Assembly: GCA_018398765.1 (NCBI GenBank)
Contig: JAHBMJ010000684.1
Span: forward strand, 17,501 to 33,186
Direction of reading: 5' to 3'
From: Chromera velia
Taxonomy: Eukaryota; Sar; Chromeraceae
Length of the DNA: 15,686 bases
Shown: positions 8,459 through 15,686 of the stretch, one piece after another
How positions within the stretch are numbered: position 1 is the first letter of the stretch
Layout of the letters: each line of letters opens with the position of its first letter
The notes under the pieces: generated by a model
Seen by the model: only the letters and a program-made list of their open reading frames with translations
What the model was told of the DNA's origin: nothing
Database searches by the model: none
Translations under genes and position numbers: made by a program

Positions 8459-9276
8459 GACTTTACTTCGATAGAACAGGCCGTCCTGATCAAAAGGGGC
8501 TAATGTGCGATATCAGCATTGTATATTAGGCAAAAGAAATCTTTGAAAAGCTCTCCAAGACTTGGGATGGTCTAGGGGGGGTGCCTAAGAAGGAAGAAGA
8601 AATACCATAGCTGGTCGTGTGGCTCAAGACCAAGTGCCTTGGGTTGCTGGTCAATCTTGTGAGAGAGGATACTGAGCAACTTACTGACTTCCCCCATTTT
8701 CTCGGAAAAATTCTTTGAAATACCCAGAAAGTGGAGATTATCATCTAAGCACTCCTTACATTTGCACGCGTGGCCGAGATTCGTGGTCCGGCAGCGTTCA
8801 AAAACAGCAAAATCTCAGAAAAAGATCTCACGCGTCTCCTTCCCTTTTGGTATTCCCCTGCTGTGGTTGTCTTGGACATGCCCATTTGTGTTCTTGTCGT
8901 AGGGCAGGGAGTCTTCGTGCACCAAGTGAGGGAGGCCTTAGCAGTAAATGCAGCTGACTTCTTTATAGAGTGCTCTACAGACCGCAAGCTGATGTCTCTG
9001 CTTGATCGACTGAATATCAAACTGGTACAGATGATGGACTGCAGTCTCATGTACCAAAGCGACGCGATTAAACGTTTCTTAGTACGTCTTCCGCTTGCTA
9101 TAAGAGCAAAACACGGGCTGAAAGAAATTCTTGAGGATAAAAGTCTCCAACTGGACCATTTGGAAATCGAGTCGTTCAATGGTGCGTATGCTCAAATGGC
9201 AGAGGGCATCAAGAAAGACAGTGATCCGGGAGGGGCAGTGCGAAATTATGAAGAGTGCGGGAAGGTTGGGTCCTAA
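8459..9276 (+). pseudogene. Remnant of an unrecognised protein-coding exon (272 codons)
   Basis: Reading starts right after the acceptor-like CTAG. The frame (first full codon 8461) has four stops, TAG 8527-8529, TAG 8608-8610, TGA 8716-8718 and TAA 8746-8748, then stays open for 175 codons to TAA 9274-9276. Composition is that of a folded soluble protein: helical, mixed charged and hydrophobic residues, e.g. LTRLLPFWYSPAVVVLDMP, VHQVREALAVNAADFFIECS, LMSLLDRLNIKLVQMMD, HGLKEILEDKSLQLDHLEIE. There are no transmembrane segments, and I see no catalytic motif I can name. All four stops are one C-to-T change from CAG, CAG, CGA and CAA. There is no ATG at its 5' end, so this is an internal or 3'-terminal exon. 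It could be a host gene or an accessory protein of a mobile element; neighbours are transposons. Confidence 0.55.
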
Positions 9277-10370
9277 GTCGGGTCTTTGCAGGGAGGTGTG
9301 AAATTATATATGTACACGGGGTGCCAAACCGTGTAGTATTATTCGAAAGAATGCCAGACTAAGAGGTGAAAAGGGGGACATAGGAAGAAATGCAAAGAAA
9401 AGGGCGAGCGATGAGTTTCAAAGTAGAAGAACGCTACCGATCGCTACCACATTATTACCTTTAGTAGGTACTAGATAAGCCCTAGTATGGCCATACTAGC
9501 TGCTGTAGCTGTATAAACATGAAGTAGCTGGCTTCCTAGCTGGCTTCTATCTAGGCTTGAACTAAGGCTTCTATCTTAGTATCTATCCTAGGCTTCTGAC
9601 AAATTCCTATACAGGATTTAATACAGGATTACATTATGTTCGGAGCCGGAGCCCTAGACCTGCGTGCCAGTTATCTGGTATCTGCCTTGCACTATATTCA
9701 TGCACATTACTCCACACCATATACATATATATATGCAACGTCCTAGGCAACGTCACATCTCATTATGATACATGCATTTCTTGCTTTGCACTTTAAAACC
9801 ATTGCAACTGCTGACAAACATGGATGCATTTGAATTAATTTGAATTACGGTCCTGGAATAAGATTAAATTATGTTTGATTTTCTCTGACGAAGTGCAAGT
9901 AAAAGACAGAGTAATAAATTTCACTGACAAAGGGCAGGGATGGAACGGTAGCATGCATTTTCTATTACTTTTGCAACCTTATACCTCCGTGCAGAGCCTC
10001 TCCCTCTTGCTCTTTTCATCTGACAAAGCTGTATACCGATCACTAGCTAGACCGATCAGATCTTCTAATTCTTCTAATTCCTTCTATCTTGGAACGCAGC
10101 TCTCTGTTCAAGTTTCCTTTTCTCTTCTCTTCTTTGTTGTGGGCTTCAGAATCTGTGAGCTGTTTGGCAGCAGAGTTATAAAATGATTGGCTTAGCCATT
10201 AATTTAGCCAGCCAAAAGTTATTTTTTGGCTTAGCCAATGTCAGTGCTAAGTAGTGCTAAAAGTGTTAAATGTATATTGTTTACTGTTTGTTGCTTGTTT
10301 GGGTAAGTATATTATGTTTATATAAATAAAAAAAATAAGTTTAGATGAGAAAGAAAACTTGTTTTGCCTC
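9277..10370. other. Non-coding repeat-rich spacer
   Basis: No gene supported. Bases 9500-9620 are built from recurring TAGCTGGCTTC / TAGGCTTC / AAGGCTTCTATC units. 9608-9630 repeats ACAGGATT twice, and near 9737-9755 GCAACGTC is repeated around CTAG. A 103-codon plus frame (9875-10186) has no conserved look and no ATG start. From 10187 a palindromic TTGGCTTAGCCA motif is repeated. Confidence 0.45.
10187..10239. repeat. Paired near-palindromes TTGGCTTAGCCA
   Basis: TTGGCTTAGCCATT at 10187-10200 and TTGGCTTAGCCAAT at 10226-10239 are direct copies 39 bp apart. Each is an odd-length palindrome, and a related TTAGCCAGCCAA lies between them. Such clusters resemble the ends of miniature inverted-repeat elements, but no target duplication could be found. 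Confidence 0.45.
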
Positions 10371-10374
10371 TACA

Positions 10375-10495
10375 AAGGGCCAAAGGCCTATGCCCTTTTA
10401 GTGACCAGATTTGATTTGATAGGATTTGATTTGATTTGATTTGAGCTTCAAACTTAAATCTGACCAGATTAATTTGAGGTAGATTTGAGATTGAA
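10375..10495 (+). repeat. GATTTGATTTGA-rich repeat, left copy
   Basis: An inverted repeat AAAGGGC...GCCCTTT (about 10375-10399) is followed by TAGTGACCAGATTTGATTTG and several further (GATTT)n units, then TTCAAACTTAAATCTGACC. A similar sequence in opposite orientation lies at the right edge of the window (about 15605-15680). The two may be the ends of one large element, or two copies of a small one. Confidence 0.5.
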
Positions 10496-10900
10496 GTCTA
10501 GAGATCACTTTCGACAGTACTGAAGACGACATAATACAGTCGACACCACTTAGTAGCAAATCCTAGAAAAACTTAGCCCTAGAGACAAGAAAATCACTGA
10601 AAACTAGACTAAAAGCTAAATTAAGACTCTTAAAATTATAATGAGCTATTGTCAAAGCTAAGAGCTTACATATGTTAAGAGCTTACAATTACATTACTCC
10701 TTCTTTTTGCAGGCCACACTTTCTTCGCATAGCCGGTAGTGTATACTAATACGGCCTTCTTGTTGTTATAACCTGTGGGATTGTTTGACATCGTTGATCA
10801 GTTTGATAAAAGGGGACCCAAAAAGAGCCTAAAGCAAAGAAAGAAGCGTAAAAACTGCCATAGGACAATAAAAAACCACTTCAAACCCTTAATCAAAACT
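10496..10900. other. Non-coding spacer
   Basis: No gene seen. AT-rich, with an acceptor-like CTTCTTTTTGCAG ending near 10712. The following 180 bases show no clear coding sense. Confidence 0.4.
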
Positions 10901-11122
10901 TGAATGTCTAAAAAATAGACTGGATGACCTCTTTTTCACTGAACAGACATTTGAAAAAGCTTTTGCGCGTTCATATTCATGTGAAACTGATGAAAAAATC
11001 TTTTGTGATCTTTTTTTTTTCTTGACGCACAAAAAAGTGCAAAAACTCATTTGAGAGACTGGATAATGGATTGACCTCGAAGATTTGAGGTCAAAAAATT
11101 AGATTTTCTGTCTCTCTTCCTC
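10900..11122 (+). pseudogene. Possible 5' coding remnant of the retroelement
   Basis: One plus frame from about 10900 gives LKNRLDDLFFTEQTFEKAF, continues as SYSCETDEKIF and, after a TGA near 11051, as WIDLEDLRSKN to about 11100. Composition is protein-like and it points straight into the better-supported coding region that starts at 11123. TTCCTCAG at 11117-11124 could alternatively be a splice acceptor, making this an intron or an upstream exon. I cannot match this segment to a domain. Confidence 0.3.
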
Positions 11123-11570
11123 AGGGTTGACAGAAAAGGGGGGAAGGCATCCTTCGCAGCAAAGAGACGCCGAATCTTAGCCTTCTGGAGGGGGGATTTT
11201 GAAGTTCTAGTCTTATCACTGAGATCGAATATTGTTCGAATGAGAGAGAAGCAACTGGAGAAGAGGAAGGGAAGGAAGCTGTCAAAGCAAGCCACAAAAG
11301 ACAGCATGCGCTACCATATCGAGTCCGGGGACTCTCATCAAAGATGGGGCGCTCTGGAAAGCTGTCACCCACCTAGGCTCCTTGGGCATCGCAACGCCAA
11401 CCATGAAAATATACCGTAAGCTGAAAGAACTTCACCCTTCTCGCAGGACCTGATATAAGACTAAGTTCCTTCCCGCAGACCTCGGGCCCCCTGGCTAGAG
11501 CTCACACTAGACTACCTCCTCTAAGCAGCCTGCTCAGCCGCCCGTGGCTCTGCACAGGGCATCTCAGGGT
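11123..11570 (+). pseudogene. N-terminal part of the RT retroelement ORF, before the transposon insertion
   Basis: Frame 2 from 11123 to about 11355 contains RILAFWRGDFEVLVLSLRS and a Lys/Arg-rich helix ending HQRWGAL. The sense then moves to frame 3 at about 11361 with VTHLGSLGIATPT and YRKLKELHPS, and returns to frame 2 at about 11546 with GSAQGISG. The pattern 'LG...PTP..Y.KL..LHP', a short disordered stretch, then 'GSAxGxSGW' is the familiar lead-in to the reverse transcriptase in a large family of eukaryotic RT proteins. Stops include TGA after SRRT and TAG twice near 11500. The coding sequence is cut after the first base of the Trp codon at 11570 by the 1147-bp transposon. Confidence 0.65.
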
Positions 11571-11608
11571 CACGGTTTGCCCTGTCTGGTCAAACAAGTT
11601 ACAGTTAC
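11571..11608 (+). repeat. Left terminal inverted repeat
   Basis: It pairs with 12680-12717 in inverted orientation. The outer 32 bp are identical; two mismatches lie in the inner 6 bp (CAGTTAC versus CGGTTAT). Confidence 0.85.
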
Positions 11609-12105
11609 AATGCTATGGATTTACTAGGGACCGCCATGGGAAGTACTATGGCAGTACATAACACCTGCCATAGGTGTGTACATAGGACTGCTATAGGAGT
11701 ACTATGACCTTCCCCTAGTACTTCCATAGGATTTTCATAGTAAACAAAATTTTTACTAGAGGAACTCCTATGGCAATCCTATAGTAAATCCATAGAAAAA
11801 GTTTATATCAACCATAGGAGATGATTGTGAAACATTCATGATGTATGTCCAGAGTATAATATTATATAGTTGGAGCAATGTCATGCATGCATCTGTAGAT
11901 ACATAGATGAACATACCATAAAGAAAGACTTGTATTGCATCTGTGAATGCAGGCAGAAACGCATAGCATAAAAAGCGTTGCACGTAAACTCATTTCTCAT
12001 CTTTATACTTCAATTTCATCATCCCCGTCGCCTCTCTCTTGCTCCTCTTGAAGTACATTTCCTTTATTATACTTATTAGATACAAACAACACTCTGTTTT
12101 TTTTT

Positions 12106-12393
12106 TTAAAAAAGAAGAAAGACAGACAGCAGGAGAAGATTGATGCATTGAAATCAAGGAAGCTAAAAGAGATAAGAACAAAGGTGGAGGCAGGTCATGT
12201 CAAAGGGTTGAGCAAGCGCTACAGACAGAAGCGGGGGGGGGCCGGAGGGAGTACAGCAACAGTCAACCCGCGATGGGGAGGAGGACAGCGTATGCTTGCC
12301 GGCATCACCACCATCAAAAAGAAAAGCCAAAAGCAAAGCGGGAAAGGGAAAGACAAATCTAGAGGTGAGGACAAGCGTAAGGTCCGAAAGTGA
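12106..12393 (+). CDS. Small basic ORF carried inside the TIR transposon
   Basis: A frame open from about 12106 to the TGA at 12391-12393 encodes a strongly basic peptide: KIDALKSRKLKEIRTKVEAG, then a Gly-rich centre (GGAGGSTATVNPRWGGGQR) and a Lys-rich end (KSQKQSGKGKDKSRGEDKRK). It has no ATG near its 5' end. A 13-T/6-A tract just upstream and an AG near 12120-12132 could be a splice acceptor. It resembles a nucleic-acid-binding tail or a captured exon fragment. No named domain is recognised, and there are no DDE residues that would make it a transposase. It could also be chance. Confidence 0.3.
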   Translation, partial: LKKKKDRQQEKIDALKSRKLKEIRTKVEAGHVKGLSKRYRQKRGGAGGSTATVNPRWGGGQRMLAGITTIKKKSQKQSGKGKDKSRGEDKRKVRK

Positions 12394-12679
12394 GCAGCTG
12401 TAAACTTTTATACTCTGATAAGTGATAAATTCATTTCAAACCTTTCTAATAACTTTAGTCTTGCTAATTTAGTAAACAACTCTTACTATCATTAGCTCAT
12501 ACTAGTAGTGGTATGAATGTACTATGGTATGTCATATGGATTTACTAGGGCAACGGCTATAGAACTGTTCATAGTACTCCTATGAACACTCTTAAGGTCT
12601 GACCATAGGAAGTCCTATGGTGTTACAGTGTACTGCCATAGGACCTTCCATGGCAGTGTATAGGTTTGCCATAGGATGT

Positions 12680-12717
12680 ATAACCGTAACTTGTTTGACC
12701 AGACAGGGCAAACCGTG
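12680..12717 (-). repeat. Right terminal inverted repeat
   Basis: Reverse-complement partner of 11571-11608. Its outer end ...GGCAAACCGTG borders the duplicated GT at 12718-12719. Confidence 0.85.
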
Positions 12718-13932
12718 GTGGCGCTACGAACATATCCGCTTCTTTCTCCCTAGTAACGGGTCAGGGGGGAGGGCTAGGGGGGGGGATCGTGTGCCTTTCT
12801 CACGGTGGCGCAATACCTTATAGCGGGCAATGCCCCTCCGTCCCTCCTCCACTTGCTAGCAAACGGGAGGTCTTTTGCCCTTAACAAGGATATGAAAGGA
12901 AATAAAGTGAGACCGATCACCATCGGGGATATGTTCTAAAGATGGGTGACCAAGGCTATCTTGATTGAGTACGGGGAGAAGTTCGAGAAGCACCTCGGCG
13001 CTCTTCAGTATGCGGTCAGAACTAGTGCAGGGGCAAACAAAATTTTCTGAGCCATCTAAACCTGCTTGCAGCTCTGTCTTAACTCTATCCTCCTTCAGAT
13101 AGATGCAAACAATGCGTTCAACACGTGTGATAGACAGAAAGCGATGGATCAATTGTGGGAGCATTTTCTTAAGCTCTATCGTTTCTTTTCCTTCTGGTAT
13201 AGCACCTCTGTCCCCGTCTTCTTTCGCGATCAGAAAAGCACACTGTGCACATTCTTGAGTCAAGAGGGGGTACAGCAAAGAAATATGGCAGGACCGCTTC
13301 TTTTTTATCTTGGCTTAAAACCGGCACTAGAAAAGTTGTAAAAGAGGCTGCACGAGAAGCACGGGAGGGTGGGATACTTTATAGGTACATATATGGATGA
13401 CCTCTCCCTTATTTTTCCTTCCAGCTCTGCTGATTCTCTGACCTCTGCCTGGTCAGATTGTGTTAAAATTTTGGGGGAATACGGCCTGATGCTCAATCTG
13501 AGCAAAGATAAGAGCGCAGCCTTCTCTTCTGGTTGGAGGGGGAAAACGGAGAGGAAGATTCCGCAACAACGTCTCCCGGGACTTGAGGTGTCGACAGAGG
13601 GCTACAAACTGATGGGGGTAGCAAGGGGGGGAGACACGTTTGTCAACAGACTGTTTGAAAAGAAGTTGGGGGGGGCCACCAAGCTTGGAAAGGTGGTGGA
13701 AGGGTACGGGGACCCCCAGGGCTGCAGTTTGCTCTTCAGGTACTGCATCTTCCCTAAACTCGTCTACTTGGCCCGAGTGATGGCAGACAGACTACACACT
13801 GACGTCTGGAAGCGGGCAGATAAGGAGTTGGGGGACTCTTTTGCCCGTAGTATGCGTCTGATCCCAGAAGAATGGACCTAAAAGAAGGAGCACATCTATC
13901 TCTCGTTACCAGGGGGGGTTAAGAATCTCTTT
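12718..13932 (+). pseudogene. Reverse transcriptase domain of a REL-endonuclease-type retroelement, decayed
   Basis: From 12719 frame 2 gives WRYEHIRFFLP, continuing the interrupted upstream GSAQGISG. Near the G9 run at 12777-12785 the sense moves to frame 1 and runs to about 13932. RT motifs in order: VRPITIGDM (finger motif), QIDANNAFN with the first catalytic Asp at 13102-13104, EGVQQRNMAGPLLF (normally Gly-Asp in place of Arg-Asn), YMDD at 13390-13401, LNLSKDKSAAF and a 'G.....LMGV' strand. Stops: TAA 12937, TGA 13048, TAA 13057, TAA 13339, TAA 13879. The enzyme would have copied element RNA at a nicked target. The catalytic Asp triad is still encoded but the gene is broken. Homology to the R2-type/REL group is inferred from domain order. 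Confidence 0.85.
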
Positions 13933-15063
13933 CTTCCATCATATCGCGCCAGCAGTGCTAGTAGGCTGCGGTGCGCAAACCCTCGCCGCAGTCAGAGGTA
14001 GGCTTACCGATCAAGGTTTTGTAACGCCAACACGATCGGATTTTGCCAGCCTGCATTGGGTAAAAAGAGTGGCACAGGCATATGCAGACTGTAGAGGGGG
14101 GGTGCAGAGGGAACTCGGACAGAACCACATTCCCCGGGTGTTGTAAAGTGAGTGAGGGGAGAGAATTGGTGATTTCCTAATTTATGAGAGGGGGGAGATA
14201 CAGCACTTGATGATTGAAGCCCTCCACCTTGTTCGCAGAGAACAACTTCAGAATGCGCTGTCCCCTCTAGGGAAAGCACGTTTGAACTCCTGTTCGGGCA
14301 TAAGGGCATCAGCTTCGCTCACTGTGATGCCATCCTCTGGATGGACAAAAATTTCTTCCACGCTCTTCATCACCGCCGTTCGTCTTTGTCTTCGTCTTCC
14401 CATCCCAGAAATTAAACGAAACCCGATCTGTGCTTGTAGGGCCATACTAGACCATGAGCCTCAGGGCCAGCATGCACAGACTTGTCGTACGGGGGGGGCA
14501 TATGTCACACAGTGGTGGAGACATAAACAGATAAAAGATGCATTCTGCTCTCTTTTGCAGGGGCTCCATCATTGCTATGTAACAAGAGAGCCAACTTTCG
14601 GACAGCTAGGCTTGTCCACTCCTACCCGTCTCGTCAATGAGAGACAAAAACGTCCCGATTTCCTTGCAGGTCTCCCATCAGGAGACACCGTACTAGGAGA
14701 TGTCGCAGTGACCCATCCATTCTCAATTAATGCTAACCGCCTGCGAAGATTCGCAAAAACAGCAAGCCTAGGTCGGCAGCAAAGGCGATAGAGAAGGTCA
14801 AAAACGACAGGTATGGTGAAATCTGTCATGAAATCAGATTTTGGTTTGTTTCTCTTATGTTTGAGATATATGGAAGACTAGGAGAGGGGATAATTCGTTT
14901 TTTGAAAGAGATGGCAAAGTTGGGGGCCAGAAGAGTGAGAGGAGGAGAAGGAAACGAGGCAGTGCAAATAAGGCTAATAGACTGGTATTATAAAATTCTT
15001 TACTGCAAATCTTCTCTGTTCAATTCACAGCAGGAAGGGAATCAGAGGGCCCTTCGAGCCTGA
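13933..15063 (+). pseudogene. C-terminal zinc finger and REL (PD-(D/E)XK) endonuclease of the retroelement
   Basis: After a frameshift near 13935 frame 2 carries APAVLVGCGAQTLAAVRG, then helical sequence, stops TAA 14144 and TGA 14153, and an open stretch to 14791. It holds CAC (Cys 14429 and 14435), His 14471 and Cys 14483, giving C-x-C...H-x3-C, followed by RHKQIKDAF. Then comes the endonuclease signature RPD (14651-14659) spaced before GDVAV (Asp 14699-14701). A second shift near 14765 to frame 1 gives IEKVKNDRYGEICHEIRFWF, FEIYGRLGEGIIRFLKEMAKL and a basic end to TGA 15061. This matches the 'Tyr...FGG.G.....L..LA' tail of the family. The nuclease would nick target DNA to prime reverse transcription. 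Confidence 0.78.
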
Positions 15064-15600
15064 GTGTCTTCTTGGTAGGGAGGTCGCAGCATTTTCTGGG
15101 TCTTTCGACTCAAAGGGCGCAAACTAAGCGATCCTTCTGTGATTAATTCTTTGTATACAAATAAGAAGGAAAAAAAAAAGGGGGGGGGGGGGGGGAATAA
15201 GCGTATGAAAGGAAAAAAAGAAAAGAAGGTTGAAAAAATAAGGGGCAAATTAATGGGGAGGGTCTCTTTGAAGTTGTTTTCCGCCGTCAAAGGGTAGCCT
15301 TTGCCAAGGGGACAAACTTTTAGAAAGTTTTTCAAAATTGCCCTGCCTTTCCCCTCTTTTCGTTATTCTCTGAGTCCTACTCTATCGCTGCTTGAGAAAT
15401 AAGCCGCAGTAAAAGTGATCAATGAGCAGTGTTCTTAGATTCAGAACAGACAGGGCGAACCGGAACCTTTTGACAGACTAGGCTAGATCCGCCCCTTATA
15501 CACGGGGATGCGGCATATATAACAAAAACCTCAATCATCATATTTAAAGTAGATTTAATAGAATTTGATAGCCTGAGGCCCTATCATGCTAAAGTTTCTC
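15064..15600. other. 3' flank of the retroelement with an A10-G16 tract
   Basis: No gene. It contains the self-complementary TTGTATACAA (about 15151-15160) and then ten A followed by sixteen G (15170-15195), about 107 bp after the retroelement stop. The A run could mark the 3' end of the element; the G run is a slippage-prone homopolymer. The rest, to 15600, has no coding sense that I can see. Confidence 0.45.
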
Positions 15601-15608
15601 AGGCCTAA

Positions 15609-15646
15609 GATTTGATTTGAAGTTAAGCCCTACTTCAAATCAAATC
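15609..15646. repeat. Perfect 15-bp hairpin within the right GATTTGATTTGA repeat
   Basis: Arms GATTTGATTTGAAGT (15609-15623) and ACTTCAAATCAAATC (15632-15646) surround the 8-nt loop TAAGCCCT. Beyond it, CTGGTTACTATGTCCTTTAG and GGGCACAGG mirror the left copy at about 10385-10410 in opposite orientation. Confidence 0.7.
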
Positions 15647-15686
15647 AAATCTGGTTACTATGTCCTTTAGGGCACAGGTGTTTGCA

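Larger units (their letters stand above)
11571..12717. mobile_element. DNA transposon with 38-bp terminal inverted repeats (1147 bp), inserted in the RT gene
   Basis: The left end starts CACGGTTTGCCCTGTCTGGT at 11571. The right end at 12717, read in reverse complement, starts with the same 20 bases. Identity continues for 32 bp without mismatch and to about 38 bp with two mismatches. Both subterminal zones (about 11610-11830 and 12490-12680) are dense with CCTATGG/CCATAGG motifs in both orientations, plus a longer shared block ATGGATTTACTAGGG. The host coding sequence fixes the empty site as GGG TGG: bases GT at 11569-11570 and 12718-12719 are duplicated. That gives a 2-bp duplication, or 3 bp (GGT) if the last G of the right end belongs to the target. 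The CAC...GTG ends and subterminal arrays are CACTA/EnSpm-like, but no DDE transposase is present, so the class is tentative and the element non-autonomous. Confidence 0.82.

Noticed and set aside
8745-9179. 144-codon minus frame
   Set aside because: It lies antisense to the better-composed plus-strand remnant and is Ser/Arg/Thr-rich in the way antisense frames are.
9875-10186. 103-codon plus frame
   Set aside because: No ATG, no recognisable pattern, repetitive surroundings; treated as chance.
12617-12823. 68-codon plus frame read as one gene
   Set aside because: It runs across the transposon end into the RT sequence; only the part after 12718 is coding remnant.
12856-13278. 140-codon minus frame
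   Set aside because: Antisense to RT motifs that are clear on the plus strand.
8459-14155. A reassigned nuclear genetic code with TAA/TAG/TGA as sense codons
   Set aside because: All three stops would need to be sense and frameshifts accompany them, so decay is simpler; kept only as an alternative to test.
1-15686. tRNA, rRNA, CRISPR or bacterial defence loci
   Set aside because: I saw no T-loop box in a cloverleaf context, no regularly spaced identical repeats, and no operon-like gene order.

Overview
The window is eukaryotic and non-viral. It has no bacterial-style operons. It shows pyrimidine-tract/AG splice-acceptor-like signals, AT-rich spacers and several layers of decayed transposable elements. 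The REL-endonuclease retroelement, the Ty3-like Gag-Pro and the long G runs would suit a repeat-rich protist or algal genome, but I cannot name the organism from sequence alone. I found no intact single-copy host gene, tRNA, rRNA or CRISPR array.

Left part (1-4130). Bases 1-1930 hold no gene I can defend: a CA-rich minus strand, a degenerate tandem repeat near 1230-1390 and T-rich intron-like sequence. From about 1933 to 3726 the plus strand carries an open but damaged frame of unknown identity. It is split by a 913-bp non-autonomous hAT-type element (2459-3371) bounded by a perfect 8-bp target duplication, TCTAGGCA. Bases 3727-4130 are non-coding.

Middle part, minus strand (about 4130-7990). 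This is a frameshifted Ty3/gypsy-like Gag-Pro. Reading right to left there is a Gag N-terminal region with a coiled-coil-like stretch, a (Lys-Ala)n tract, a capsid-like region, a CX2CX4HX4C zinc knuckle, a retropepsin whose catalytic Asp is now Asn, the ILGxxW strand, the spacer that precedes RT in such elements, and a charged tail. No RT, RNase H or integrase follows on this strand.

The plus strand at 8459-9276 follows a strong splice-acceptor-like tract. It encodes the remnant of a protein I do not recognise: four early stops, then 175 open codons.

Right part, plus strand (about 10900-15063). This is a decayed non-LTR-like retroelement with a reverse transcriptase (YMDD present), a C-x-C...H-x3-C finger and a PD-(D/E)XK-type (REL) endonuclease. 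It is interrupted, exactly inside its Ser-Gly-Trp-Arg-Tyr-Glu-His coding motif, by a 1147-bp DNA transposon (11571-12717) with near-perfect 38-bp terminal inverted repeats and many CCTATGG/CCATAGG subterminal motifs. Inverted GATTTGATTTGA-rich sequences lie at both ends of this region (about 10375 and 15670).

The remnants do not work together as a pathway; they form a stratified record of insertions. Nearly all internal stops in the three best-supported remnants lie one C-to-T change from Gln or Arg codons, and several lost catalytic or motif residues are transitions. That fits cytosine-deamination decay, though a recoded genetic code should be excluded.
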